Below, one piece after another: positions 11,129 through 23,772 of a stretch of 64,000 nucleotides of DNA. The stretch's first letter is position 1. Each line of letters opens with the position of its first letter. Location: assembly GCA_051294375.1 (NCBI GenBank), contig CM119265.1, positions 24,347,861 through 24,411,860 of the forward strand, in the 5' to 3' direction. The position numbers and the translations under genes were made by a program. The notes below the pieces were generated by a model that saw nothing but the letters and a program-made list of their open reading frames with translations, did not search any database and was not told where the DNA came from. This stretch comes from Paraspadella gotoi. Lineage: Eukaryota; Chaetognatha.

Positions 11129-11999
11129 TATAGAATATATTAATACAGTACGTATAACATACATTATATACATACATATTTCACCTAATACACATTCTTA
11201 CATCAAATTTCATTATTTTCAGGCTTTAAAAAAAAAAAAACTTCACAAAAACGGAGAAACATTCGCGCGAAAAGGAAACAAGAAATCGTTCTTCCTCTTC
11301 TCCTCTCCAAATAACAACAACAACCAACAAACAAAAACAACAACAACACAACGACAACAAAAAAAACGCTCTTTGTCTCCCTTCTTCACAGTCGTCACGA
11401 TTCGAATTCGTCTGGAGAGATTATCGTTCTCTGCGTCAGAAAAGGTTATCCCTTCGCGCCAAAAGAGCGTCATTTCTCCTGTCGTATAAGACGTTAGAAC
11501 GCGACGCGTCAAATCGGCGTCATTTTTCAAACCGAGATGAGATTAGCGCCCACTGGGTTTACATTCTTCTCTCGGGGATTTGTGGGCCAGAATCGCGAAT
11601 ATTTTGAGGAAAACAACGACGACAATGGCCGACGGTTTTGAGGGTCAAACGTTGACTGACCCAAAATCCTCGGATTTTTGAAAACGTACTGAATCATAGT
11701 CAATCCTTACTGAATCTTACTGAATCTTCTGAATCTTACTTTCTTAACCTGAAACTTTCGTATCCAAATTCCATCATAAAGATTCTAAATATTTTTCCCC
11801 AATTTTTAAAATTCCAGATGTTGGATCTTCAAATTTTTAAAAGGAACTCGGGCAAACGTCACAACTACCGCTAAGTGATAACCTCTCTTTTAGACCCTGA
11901 TCTCACAAACCGTGTTGTCGCTTCAACATTTTATCATTTAGACCACCAGTCATTTCACAGATTTATTTTCACAGAGCCAACCTCCGTTCCTCTCCGGCT

Positions 12000-12071
12000 C
12001 TCTCTCTCTCCCTCTCTCTCTCCTCACTCTCTCACTCATCTTCTCTTTCTCTCTCTCATCTCTCTCTCTCG
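12000..12071. repeat. (CT)n microsatellite
   Basis: CT tract in the left arm, matching the GA tract at 13857-13946. Confidence 0.9.
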
Positions 12072-12337
12072 CCTAAACGTCGTCGCCCCAAAAGAAATAA
12101 ATTAAAAAGAAAGTTGACTCATCCGTACTTTCCTTTCGCGCCCATAACACGAACAAGGAAGAGAGTGGCTCGCCTTTGAGATTAAGGAGAACGAAAAAAA
12201 AAGAACAAAGAAAAAAAAAGGAAATCTTAAAACACAAATAACAAAAAGAAAATAGAAAAGACAAAAAGAATAAGGACAAGGCGGATGCAAAACGCCGTGA
12301 GAAAAGGGGAAGAAAGAAAAAATTGTGATTTTTTGTT

Positions 12338-12727
12338 TCGCTTTTTTAAAAAGATGTTGTTTGAGAAGGGAATTAAAACTTCATCAGTGAACTAAAGCAA
12401 GATTGCGCTCGAGACGATAAAAGGAGTAATAAAAAAAAAACCGCCGCCGCCGCCGACTTCCGAACGCTTTTCTTCGCCGCCCCGACGCCGCCGCCACCCC
12501 CACCCCATCCCCCACCCCCACGGCGCCACCTCAAACGCCATTCTCTCGACCTTGCCATCATGGCCGACCGCGCCCCGTCCTCCGCCCTCGCTCTTCCTTA
12601 CCTCCTATGCTTTTAGCCTAGTCTTCTCCTCGCTTATCTTACGACAACGTGTCGACGGCGAGAGCGCGTCTTCATGGCGGCGGCCGGAGGGCGCCACCGT
12701 CTCGTTCCAGATGCACCACATAGGGTT

Positions 12728-12778
<51 letters not shown>

Positions 12779-12781
12779 TGA

Positions 12782-12812
<31 letters not shown>

Positions 12813-13423
12813 GAGAGAGAGGGAGGGGGGGAGAGAGAGAGAGAGAGAGAGAAAAAGAGCGAGAGCGAGAGAGAGAAAGAGGAAAGAGAGAGAGATGCGA
12901 AAGATGAAGAAGGAAACAATAAGGTGGGGAGCAGCGGATATCTCCGAGAAAACAAAGTGATGTAAAGAAGAAAAATAGATAGGAAAATATGAAGGAAAAG
13001 AGGAAAATAGTAAAAGTAATTGGGAAAATATGAGAGGTAAGAGGAAACGTAGGGGAACTTATAAAATCACGAATATCTCTTTAACAGTCACGGTATTGAG
13101 GTAATTGCAGGGAGCGAGACATTAGTCGAAAGATTCGTATATCAAAATTAAAGTAAACGCGGTCATATCTCGGCTTCGGTAAACATCAGTGTCCGAAGCA
13201 AGTTCGTGTCATTGGTAACCGGGGGTTGAAAAACGTCTCCTTTAAATTTTGGCAGAAGGAAGAAAATGAGTACAGAGAGAGAGCCTCAGTTGAAAAAGAG
13301 AGAAACGTTCTCGTGCTTCTGAGACGCCCGAGGGAGCAGAGATCTCACTTTCCAATGCAACCATAGGTTAGTCGCACAAGAGAAGAGAGAGAGAGAAAAG
13401 AGAAGAGAGAGAGAGAGAGAGAT

Positions 13424-13468
<45 letters not shown>

Positions 13469-13480
13469 GAGAGAGGAGAG
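12338..13480 (+). repeat. Segment A, copy 2, in the spacer of the inverted repeat
   Basis: Direct copy of 4054-5093. It occupies nearly the whole spacer between the two arms (12351-13560). Indels relative to copy 1 are frequent and mostly single-base. It contains GA tracts at 12731-12894 and 13378-13486. Confidence 0.85.
12731..12894. repeat. (GA)n microsatellite
   Basis: Interrupted GA tract of about 160 bp. Confidence 0.95.
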
Positions 13481-13486
13481 CGATAA
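13378..13486. repeat. (GA)n microsatellite
   Basis: Interrupted GA tract at the end of segment A copy 2. Confidence 0.95.
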
Positions 13487-13856
13487 CTCCGTTGCTCAAT
13501 CTCTTTCGAAACCCGGCGGTCGTTTTTTTCATGTCTCTCTCGCGCTTTTCTTTTTTCTCCTTTAAAAAAGCGAAAAAAAAAATCACAATTTTTCTTTCTC
13601 CCCTTTTCCTCACGGCGTTTGCATCCGCCTTTTCCTTTTCTTTTTGTCTTTTCTTTTTCTTTTTGTTATTTTTGTTTTAATTTTCCTTTTTTTTTCTTTG
13701 TTCTTTTTTTTTCGTTCTCCCTTAATTCTCAAAGGCGAGCCACTCTTCACTTGTTCGTGTTATGGGCGTCGAAAGGGAAAAGATAAGCGGAATGAAGACC
13801 CTCAACCACTTTCCTTTTTTTTTATTTCTTTTGGCGACGACGTGATGGCGATGAGA

Positions 13857-13899
13857 AGAGAGAGGAGAGAGAGAGAGAGAGAAGTGAGGAGTGAACGAG

Positions 13900-13945
<46 letters not shown>

Positions 13946-13946
13946 C
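13857..13946. repeat. (GA)n microsatellite
   Basis: Interrupted GA tract in the right arm. Confidence 0.9.
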
Positions 13947-15639
13947 GGGTTGGCTCTGTGAAAATAAAATCTGTGAAATGACTGGCGGTAAAATGATAAA
14001 TGTGAAGCGACAACCGGGTTCTGTGAGAGTCAGGTCTAAAGAGAGGATTATCCTTAGGGTAGTGTGGACGTTTGCCGAGTTCCTTTGAAAAATTTGAAGA
14101 TCCACATTGGAAATTTAAAAAAATTGGGGAAAATATTTAGAATCTTATGATGGAATTGTGGATACGAAAGTTTCAGGTTAAGAAAGTAAGATTCAGTAAG
14201 ATTCAGTAAGATTCAGTAAGATTCAGTAAGATTCAGTAAGATTGACTATGATTCAGTAAGTTTCAAAAATCCGAGGATTTTGGGTCAGTCAACGTTTGAC
14301 CTCAACGTCGAGCCGATTGTCGTCGTTGTCTTTCTCAAAATATTCGCATTCTGGACCGAAATCCCCGAGACGAGAATGTAAACCCACGTGGGCGCTAATC
14401 TCATCTCGGTTTGGGAAAATGACGCCGATTTGACGTCGCGTCTAACGTCTTTCGACGGAGAAATGACGTCTCTTTTGGCGCGAAGGGATAACCTTTTCTG
14501 ACGCGAGAACGATAATCTCTCCAGACGAATTCGAATCGACGAACTGTGAGAGGGAGACAAAGAGGTTTTTTTTGTTGTCGTTGTTGTTGTTTTTGGTTTG
14601 TTGGTTGTTGTTGTTATTGAGGAGGAAGAAGAAGAAACGATTTCTTGTTTTCCTTTTCGTCGCGAATGTTTTCTCCGTTTTGTGAAGTTTTTTTTTTTTT
14701 AAGCCTGAAAATAAATTGAAATTTGATGTAAGCAAATGTGTATTAGGTAAATAATGTATGTATATAATGTATGTTATACGTACTGTATTTAATATATTCT
14801 ATATTATCATTATATTTAATTTAGATCTGCTTATTAACTTTTTTATTTAAATTTTAAAAAAATTTACAGAGATTTAAAAATTTTTTGAAGATAAATTTAT
14901 GAAAAAAGTTAAAAGAAAAGTGTGTACAAACTGTTCATGTAAACAGTAATGAAATAATGAAACGAAAGCGAAAGGGAAAAAAAAGAAGAAAAATAGCGAT
15001 AACAGTAAAAGTTTTTTTCGGATTTACAAAATTGCTCTTTTTCTTTCTTCCGTTGATGCCGCGTCGTAAGCACACGTTTAAAACAGGGGATGTTGTTTAG
15101 CGGCGTCGTTTACGTCTCGTTCGGAACAAAGTAGATGACTGTAACTGACATCTTGAGTCTTTTTAACGCGTCAGAAAAAAACCAAAAAAAAACGGAAATA
15201 TAATATCTTTTTTGTAAAAATTGTAACGACTTTCGTCTAATAGTAACGACGGTTTTTTCCTCTACGAATTTTTTCTCGTGATGTTACGAGACTTTTTGTC
15301 TCCTCTAAATTGGCGGCCATCTTGGAGGAAAAAAAAGAGCGTCGTGTGTCGTGAAGATGGCGTCGCGAATCACTTATCATCGAGACGGAGTAATGATTGG
15401 CCGTAAAGGAATGATTGGCTGGAGAAAAGAAAGGGAAAAAAAGGGGAAAAAAGAAGAAAAGAAGGAGGAGAAATACAAAATGGGAGATAAAAAATATCAG
15501 ATCTATTACGTCGAAGAAAAATATTCCTCGAGGCAGACAACTACAACAACTTCAACAAAAACAACAACATCAACAAAAACAACAACAAAAGCGTCAAAAA
15601 GACAGAATATGGACAAAGATGACGAGTTAGATAATGGCA

Positions 15640-15962
15640 AAGGGTGATAACGAAGATTATGATGATGATGACGACGATGACGAGGCGACGATGATAACTC
15701 TGAAGATGAAAACAAAGATGACGATGATGATGACGACGATGACGATGCGACAATGACAACTATGATGACGATAACAAAGATGACGATGATGAAGACGACT
15801 TCTACGATGCGACGATGACAACTATGATGACGAAAACGACGATGACGATGATGACAGTGACAGTGAAATTAGAGGTTAACAACAGTCGCCCGAAATAAAA
15901 GGCATTTAGTTCGAAGACGAAGATGACGACGAGGACAACAATGAGGATGAGTGTGATGATGG

Positions 15963-16015
<53 letters not shown>

Positions 16016-16025
16016 ATGATTATGA
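15640..16025. repeat. GAT/GAC trinucleotide block
   Basis: Degenerate GATGAC sequence, then a nearly perfect GAT run at about 15956-16020. Mirrors 6500-6835. Confidence 0.9.
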
Positions 16026-16384
16026 TTTTTATTATGATGACAACGATAAATGATCGTAATATCTTCTGTTTTAAATGGATGACATTTTATTTTAGGTATT
16101 ACTATAACGTAGTTAGTTTGTGAATCTTTATGAAAAAATATTTCAATGAGCCACCGGGTCACAACTGAAGGTGGATAATAAACGTTTCTTTCTCACGAAA
16201 AAAAAAACAACATTAGTATGTATAAAAAAACACTATCATCTTAAATGGAATGAGGATAAAAATTAATATAATTGAAGCTTAACAAGAAATAAACTAGATA
16301 AAAAGGAAAAAAATATGAAAGAGAAAGTACAAAAGTCTTAAAAATAATCAGGATGGAAAACAAAACTCGGATGACGAGAAAGAA

Positions 16385-16735
16385 AACAAAAAAGCAACAA
16401 CGACGACGACGACGATGACGACGACGAAAACTAAGCGTCGAGATCGTTGAGAGACAACAACAACAATAACAACAACAACAACAACAACTGAAACTATTAC
16501 GAAGACGACGATGATGATGAATAAGATGATGCCGACGACGATCACGAAGACTGAAGAGTCCAAGAACAACAACAACTAGATAATTATAATGACGATGACG
16601 ACAAAGACGACGACTATTACGACGACGAAGACTTGAAAAAGTCTTAGGACAACAACAACAAGACGATGACGACAACAACGACGACGATTACAAAGATAAA
16701 GAGTCTTAGGACAACAACGACTAGACTATTAGAAC

Positions 16736-16767
<32 letters not shown>

Positions 16768-16790
16768 CGGCGACCCCGTCGACCCTTAGA
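16385..16790. repeat. GAC/AAC trinucleotide block
   Basis: Alternating GACGAC and AACAAC runs, mirroring 5770-6140. Confidence 0.85.
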
Positions 16791-17020
16791 CGGTGACTAC
16801 GCGATCCTAAAGCGTCAAACACGAGGTAAATAAACGGAAAAGACGACAACAAAACGGCGCAATAATTCCGCTGAAAATAGATCCGAAGGCGAAGGGGAAC
16901 GATGAACGATAAAAGAGACGATTAGGATGGAGATCGACGACAACGACGATGGCCGATCGACAACGACGACAACTTGACAGAAAAAGGAGACGGAGTTAAT
17001 TGCGACGATAAACGAAGATG

Positions 17021-17075
17021 AGAAGAGAGAGAGAGAGACGAGAGAGGGAGAGAAGAGAGAGAGAGCAGGGAGAAG

Positions 17076-17108
<33 letters not shown>

Positions 17109-17125
17109 GAAGAGAGGGGGGGACA
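17021..17125. repeat. (GA)n microsatellite
   Basis: Interrupted GA tract, the mirror of 5421-5522. Confidence 0.9.
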
Positions 17126-17274
17126 GAGGGACAGAGTCAAAGAAACTGGGTTAAAAGTGTCAAGAGGAAATTGTCCGCGGAAAGGGATATTTAGAAAGGG
17201 TGAGAAAGGCGGTCCTTTGATCTTTAAAAGGGAAAAGGAGGAAATTGATCAAGATAAAAATAGGATAAGTAAAT

Positions 17275-17560
17275 TAATTACAAAAGTTTTATTTTGAATA
17301 ATTCGGAATTAAATATGTAGTTTTTCCCGATCTAATAGAATTGAAACATACTTGATGTTCGATAGTTGGTGAGACAGGAATTCTGGGAATAAATCAACGA
17401 GACGGTGAGAGAGTCTTGATTGAAAGCTTTTTAGGGACCTGCTATGTCATTATCTTTTAAGAGTGATGGAGTCCCTAAACCACCAAAGCTTGTACAAAGA
17501 TAGAGGCAGGATAGTTTATTTATTAAATTAATGGATAAGTTTATATTGTTCGTATTATAA
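17275..17560 (+). repeat. Dispersed repeat R1, plus orientation
   Basis: Shares GGGACCTGCTATGTCATTAT, GAGTGATGGAG, CCAAAGC and a TTATTTATTAAAT end with 59643-59920, and in reverse with 23540-23655, 44935-45195, 52550-52685, 58945-59117 and 61672-61836. About 260-290 bp, no open frame, class unknown. Confidence 0.7.
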
Positions 17561-17855
17561 GAAAAGAAAAGGTCTTATATAATGATAGAAATCGAACAAA
17601 ACAGTAACATACAATTAACATACTGATTAACCTACAAGTAAAAAACCATGTTTGACCCAATTTTCACGCACGATACATAGAGTTTAAGCTTTCACAAATG
17701 TGATTCTGTTTTCTTTTATGTTTTTTCTTCTTTGTTTTGTTTTGCTTCTTCGTCTCATTTTACTGACGAAAACAAAGAAAAATAAAATTGAATCTTTTAT
17801 GCTTCCGATTATTGGGATCAACACGCGGAAAATTGCGACACTCAACGACGTTGAT
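17561..17855. other. No gene seen
   Basis: AT-rich spacer with T-rich stretches near 17700-17760. Confidence 0.5.
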
Positions 17856-18070
17856 GGCGAAGACGACGACGACGACGACGACGACGACAAAAATAACGAC
17901 AATAACGGAGGAAGACGACACAATTACAACGACAACGACGTCGACAACGAAGAGAACCGACGGACCACGACGACGACGAAAATAAAAACGATAACGACGA
18001 AGGACCTAACAAAATAACGACGAAGACGACGACGATAATAACGACCAAGACGACGACGATGACGATATGA
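17856..18070. repeat. (GAC)n-rich block
   Basis: A perfect GAC run at about 17860-17888, then degenerate ACGACAACGAC sequence. Confidence 0.9.
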
Positions 18071-18889
18071 ATGCGGAAGTCGGCCAAAGATAAGGAGCGA
18101 AAGGAGAAGCGGATAAGAAGCGGAGACCAGATGAGAAGCGAAAGGCAGATGAGTTTCGCGAAGCAACGGAAATGGGAGATTAAGGGAAAAACTGGGTTGA
18201 GTTGAGGAGGGGGGAGTAGAAGTGGGTGGGTGGGTAGGTGGGTGGTGGCTGAGGGTGGTAAAGATAAAAGTGGAAAGAGAAAGAGACAAAAAAGAAAGAA
18301 AAAATCCACGCATTTAGACAAGAAAGGCTTACGATTTTCTTTTTCCTTTTTAGTCATTTTATTTCTTTTTCCTTTCTTTTTTTCTACTTTTTTCTTTCTT
18401 TTCTTTACTTTTTTCTTTCTTTTTTCTCCCTTTTTCTTTTCTTTTTTTCCTTTTTCCTTTCTTTTCCTTTTTTTTATTTTTCCCTATTTGACTTTTCCCC
18501 TCAAAGAAACAAAATTCCTCTGATTTTTTCCCCTCTTTTCTCTCAACCTTCATCCTCACCCGACTTGATATTAAATCGTCCCTCTAACACCACAAACCTT
18601 CGCCAACCGTCACACCTTACCCTCGTTTCCTGAGATCCTTACCCTACCCTCGCGACCCGTCCCCTTAAAGATCTTGACCTCAAACAGCTGAGAAGTTTCA
18701 TCATCCATTCTCTTCTTTGGTCAGGGGATCCGTCGCTGCGCCAAGCGGAAAAATAGGGCAGCGACTCTTTGCCAAAAAAGAGCAGCACCTTCTGGCCAAA
18801 GGAGCGAAACAATGGATTATGGAGCGGCACCTTCTGCCCAAAAGAACAATTTGATTTCTGAGCGAATGAATAAAAAAGAGCAAACGAAT
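18071..18889. other. No gene seen; purine and pyrimidine-rich spacer
   Basis: Holds a GTGGGTGGGT stretch near 18220, a long CTTTTT-rich region (18330-18490), and a short two-copy repeat of GCACCTTCTG near 18786 and 18828. Confidence 0.5.
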
Positions 18890-19216
18890 GATAAAATGAA
18901 ACGAGCGAACGAGAGAATAAACGATTGAAGACAAGAAGGTTGTTATGAACGAACGATAGAAAGAACGAATGAACGTAGTCGCAGGAACGAAGTTATGAAC
19001 GAACGATAGAACGAACGAATGAACGCATGAACAAAGGAACGTAGGAAAGAATAAAGTAGGAACAAAGGAACGAACGAAGGAACGAACGAAGGAAACGAAC
19101 GAAGAACGAAAGAACAAACGAACGGAATGAACGAACGAACGAAACGAACGAACGAACGAACGAACGAAACGAACGAACGAACGAACGAAACGAACGAACG
19201 AACGAACGAACGAACA
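18890..19216. repeat. (GAAC)n tetranucleotide repeat
   Basis: GAACGAAC units, degenerate at first and nearly perfect at 19120-19214. Reverse-strand frames read as Arg-Ser-Phe-Val repeats and are not genes. Confidence 0.9.
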
Positions 19217-19300
19217 ACATCTCAAAATAACTGTCGGAGATACGACACCCGATCCCGAGTTTCCTTCGTCGACGCATAAACCGAAATGTCAGCTCGAAAT

Positions 19301-19889
<589 letters not shown>

Positions 19890-19904
19890 CTCTCCGTCTC
19901 TCTA

Positions 19905-19969
<65 letters not shown>

Positions 19970-19976
19970 CTCTCAC
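19890..19976. repeat. (CT)n microsatellite
   Basis: CT tract with few interruptions. Confidence 0.95.
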
Positions 19977-20480
19977 AATCTCTTTGCCCTTCAGAGTTCA
20001 GCGACCAACGATTTCTTTCTTTCTCCTATTTTCTTTCTTCCATTTTCCTTCTCATTTTCCTTCTCTACCCCACACGCCTCCCCCTTTACTCCCCCTCTTT
20101 CCGGATTCGATTTCTGATATCCAGAGTCCAGAGTCCATCCGCACAAAATTAAGGTCAGATCTGAAATTGGAATCCCCTCTCGCCTCGCCCTCCCGCCTCC
20201 GCCTCCGCCCTCCCTGCCTTCCGCCCCTCGGCCCTTTCCTCTTTTCCTTCGTTGCGAAGTTTTCTTCTTCTTTCCTTTTTCCTTTTTTTTTTTATGTCAT
20301 TATCTCGGGTCCACTCTCCCTCGTAGTATGAAATTACTAGCTTCCCTTTTCTGGAGAAAAATTAGCTAAATATTTTACAAAGAATTTTAGTAGTTCGTTC
20401 ATAGATAATTTCATTTATTGTTTATTATTTGAAACCCATATCATATGGTCATATTCTCAGAATTTGATCATTACTTCACT
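19977..20480. other. No gene seen; pyrimidine-rich spacer
   Basis: C- and T-rich sequence, including CCGCCTCCGCC near 20193. Open frames here are composition-driven. Confidence 0.5.
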
Positions 20481-20649
20481 CTTTCTCTTTTAGTTTCTCT
20501 CTTTCTTTCTCTACTTTCTCTATATCTCGCTCTCTCTTTCTCTCATTCTCTCTTTGTATCTCTCGCTTTTGTTTCTCTCTCTTACATTACCTCTCTCTTT
20601 GTATCCCTCTCTTTCTCTCCCTCTCCCTCTTCTTCACTTTCTGCCTCTG

Positions 20650-20685
<36 letters not shown>

Positions 20686-20991
20686 NNNNNNNNNNNNNNN
20701 NNNNNNNNNNNNNNNNNNNNNNNNNNNNNNNNNNNNNNNNNNNNNNNNNNNNNNNNNNNNNNNNNNNNNNNNNNNNNNNNNNNNNNNNNNNNNNNNNNNN
20801 NNNNNNNNNNNNNNNNNNNNNNNNNNNNNNNNNNNNNNNNNNNNNNNNNNNNNNNNNNNNNNNNNNNNNNNNNNNNNNNNNNNNNNNNNNNNNNNNNNNN
20901 NNNNNNNNNNNNNNNNNNNNNNNNNNNNNNNNNNNNNNNNNNNNNNNNNNNNNNNNNNNNNNNNNNNNNNNNNNNNNNNNNNNNNNNNNNN
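20481..20991. repeat. (CT)n microsatellite and assembly gap
   Basis: Interrupted CT repeats to 20685, then 306 N (20686-20991). The gap probably hides more of the tract. Confidence 0.9.
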
Positions 20992-20993
20992 AG

Positions 20994-21247
20994 ACGGCAG
21001 ATAAAAAAAACTTCGCCCTCTCTCTTCCCTTCCATTAAAAAACTTTACGAGGAAGCGAATTTATAAATCTGGTCGGGGTTTGGAGGGGGCGCTGTGTGAT
21101 AGAGGACGCCTCTTTCTGATAAAGGACGCCTCTTTCTGATAAAGGACGCGTATTTGTGATAAAGGATAATGCCGAGCCGTAAAAGAAAAAAAAATAAGAG
21201 GAGAAAACCCGTCCAAAAATCGTGAGAGTAGCAATTTTCCAAAGAAA

Positions 21248-21312
<65 letters not shown>

Positions 21313-21632
21313 ATTCTACCGCTTTTGTTGCTAGAGAAATATTTTTTCAAACGAATGATTTTTTTTCCTTCTTTTTGCGAAATTCTTGTTCCGGATTTAA
21401 TTTTTTTTTCTTTTTCTCCAAATCTCTCTCTCTTTTTTTTTTTTTTTTTTTAAATTCTTTAAATACGAGGAAATCTGCTCGGTTTTCACCCGTTTAATCT
21501 TTGCTTGTATCGGATTTGTCGTAGTTGTTGTTGTTGTTGTTGTCATCGTCGGTCTCGATTACTCTGTCATTTGCTTATTCATTTTTTTTTTATTTCTTCT
21601 TTAATTTTATCTTTTTTTCTTCACGAAAATCA

Positions 21633-21667
<35 letters not shown>

Positions 21668-21690
21668 GAAGGGTCTAGTATTTTCCAAGT
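20994..21690 (+). repeat. Tandem duplication, copy 1
   Basis: Collinear with 21834-22690. Landmarks are AAAAAACTTTACGAGGAA, ATAAATCTGGTCGGGGTTTG, repeated GATAAAGGACGC units, a CGG array, CTTTGCTTGTATCGGATTTG and a CGT run. Both copies keep the same order. No coding sequence recognised. Confidence 0.85.
21246..21312. repeat. (CGG)n trinucleotide repeat
   Basis: About 22 uninterrupted CGG units. The second copy of the duplication has only two at the equivalent place (about 22074). Confidence 0.95.
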
Positions 21691-21833
21691 CATAATTATG
21701 AGACAAATAAAACACATAAACTATTAAGTATACATATTTTTTTTTCCTTATTACATACTCTATGAATAAATATGAATAAGTACTTTTTTAAAAAAAAATA
21801 TCATCTTTTCACCCTATATTCATTGTTCATAAT

Positions 21834-22690
21834 GGGCCCTCTCTCTTCCCTTCCAATTAAAAAACTTTACGAGGAAAGCGAATTTATAAATCTGGTCGGG
21901 GTTTGGAGGGGGGCGCTGTGTGATAGAGGACTACCTCTTTCTGATAAAGAGAGATCTTTCTGATAAAAGACGCGTATTTGTGATATAAGGATAATGCCCG
22001 AGCCGTAAAAGAAAAAAAATAAGAGAGAAAACGCCGTCAAAAATCGTGAGAGTAGGCAATTTTCCAAAGAAAAGCGGCGGCGAAAGGCGGGGAGCGGAGA
22101 GCGGCGAGGCGCGGGAAGAGGCACAGAGGCTCGAAATTATAAACAAAGATATTTGCACCCACTGCAAAATTCCGCTAAACTCCTCATATCGCCTCTGCCA
22201 ATTCATGGTAACTTATAATATATATACACAGAGGCTCGAATTATAATTAGCACCACCCTGCAAAATTCCCTAACTCCTCAATAGATTTATATAGTTAATA
22301 TTTTTTCAAACGAATGATTTTTTTTTGCCTTGATATATATATATTATATATAATTCTGTTTCAATATTTTTTTCTTTTTTAACCCAAATCTCTATCTCTT
22401 TTTTTTTTTTTTTTTTTTTACATCTTTAAATACCGAGGAAATTCTGCTTCGGTTTATCATATATATCTTTGCTTGTATCGGATTTGTCCTAGTTGTTGTT
22501 GTTGTGTTGTTAGTCATCAGATATTAGAATTACTCTGTCATTTGCCTATTCATTTTTTTTAAATATATATATATATTATTAATCAATTTATTATATATAT
22601 ATTATATACGATGTACAAACACGAAAAATCACGGATAGTCGTATTCGTCGTCGTCGTCGTCGGTGACGGTCGAAATCGTCGTTTTCAGAG
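21834..22690 (+). repeat. Tandem duplication, copy 2, with AT-rich replacements
   Basis: Matches copy 1, but at several points (near 22210, 22332, 22456, 22565) short runs of ATATAT replace or interrupt sequence that copy 1 keeps. Confidence 0.75.
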
Positions 22691-23184
22691 TCGTCGTCGA
22701 TCGTGGCATAAATCATCCAATATATCGTCTTTCGTATCGAATACGTCGGAATTATCAGTATTTTATATGATTATTTTCATAAATTCGAGATGAATTAATT
22801 TTTCTGTATTTTTTTTTTTTTTTCTCTATTATTATTTATATCATAATATAGCCACCACCCCGTTTTTTTTTTCTTTTCTATATATATATAATAAGACGAA
22901 GCGATCTCGATAAGTAAAACACTAGATTTTTTGGACAAAACGTTCGATGAAATCTTCACGGAGGTTGATGAAAACTTAGTCTGCATCAAATCTTCCCATC
23001 CGAATCAGTTTACTTTCTAAAAGCGACAATTCTATCAAGAAGTAAATTATATATGAATTGCGGATAAAAACTTAAAAAATTTAATATTGTTATTTTCAAT
23101 TGAACACATTAAAAAATTCGATTAGTAATTATTGGTTTATATCCTAAATTTGTCCTATAAGGTCCATAATTAAGATTCCCTCGA
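22691..23184. other. No gene seen; AT-rich spacer
   Basis: AT-rich with T-runs. No splice-flanked open frame. Confidence 0.5.
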
Positions 23185-23352
23185 GACGGCGACGACGACG
23201 AACGGACGACCGACGACGACTTTGACGCGAAGAAACGAAGTTGACGTTACGACGTCCGATAACCTAGACGAGGCCCGAGACGACGAGACGACGACGACGA
23301 CCGACGACATGAGAACGAGCGACGACCGACGAACGAACGGACGACGACGAAC
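23185..23352. repeat. GAC-rich degenerate block
   Basis: ACGACGACG and GACCGACGA units. It is followed by a short open stretch (23366-23420, reading ERQIARLTSMVEASG) that I cannot place in a gene. Confidence 0.7.
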
Positions 23353-23539
23353 CGGCGCCCGGTTAATTGGAAGGCGTGGAGAGACAGATTGCCAGACTGA
23401 CCTCAATGGTTGAGGCGAGTGGTGCCTATATATATACCTCAAACCTTTTCTTGGACCATCCTTTTTTTCACCCATTGCGCTTATATCTTAAGATTGATAC
23501 TATAAATGGTTATTTATATTATGATTTAATTAAATGGTA

Positions 23540-23655
23540 CAAAATACATATTAAAAATTAATCCATTTATTTAATAAATAAGCTAACTATGGCCCTGAAC
23601 TTTGGACAGGCTTTGGTGGTTTAAGCTCCATCATCTTACAAGATATTATATAATT
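23540..23655 (-). repeat. Dispersed repeat R1, partial
   Basis: Contains CTTTGGACAGGCTTTGGTGG and TCCATCATCTTACAAGAT, the reverse of R1 elsewhere. Confidence 0.65.
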
Positions 23656-23747
23656 TAGGGTTTAAGGTTTTATGGTATTTATGGTATTATTACTATATTT
23701 TAAAGCATTTGGACAGATACGTATTTAGAGAACTTATTCTAGAATGC

Positions 23748-23772
23748 NNNNNNNNNNNNNNNNNNNNNNNNN
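23748..23772. other. Assembly gap
   Basis: 25 N. Other gaps are at 3109-3132, 5097-5121, 20686-20991, 45544-45626, 45950-46130, 52233-52257, 59118-59142 and 63653-63662. Confidence 1.

Larger units (their letters stand above)
5122..12350 (+). repeat. Left arm of a large inverted repeat
   Basis: Reads as the reverse complement of 13561-17418 from end to end. Examples are CAAGACTCTCTCACCGTCTC at 5122 against the end of the other arm near 17418, the CAT/GAT tracts, the block with CAAGATGGCCGCC near 7160, and CACGGCG near 12290. Excluding two insertions (7542-10713 and about 10858-11128), the arms align over about 3.8 kb with mostly single-base indels. Several candidate signals occur in both arms, including CCAATCA boxes and AAGATGGC motifs near 7070-7170. 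There is no supported gene. Confidence 0.85.
13561..17418 (-). repeat. Right arm of the large inverted repeat
   Basis: Uninterrupted reverse complement of the left arm, lacking the hAT-like element (empty site 14931-14938) and the SINE. At 14187-14262 it carries about seven copies of the decamer GTAAGATTCA, where the left arm has about four. Beyond 17418 it continues into a dispersed repeat that the left arm does not show because of the N gap. Confidence 0.85.

Noticed and set aside
23222-23420. Coding region containing a coiled-coil-like ERQIARLTSMVE peptide
   Set aside because: The open stretch outside the GAC repeats is about 20 codons, too short to support, with no clear splice sites.
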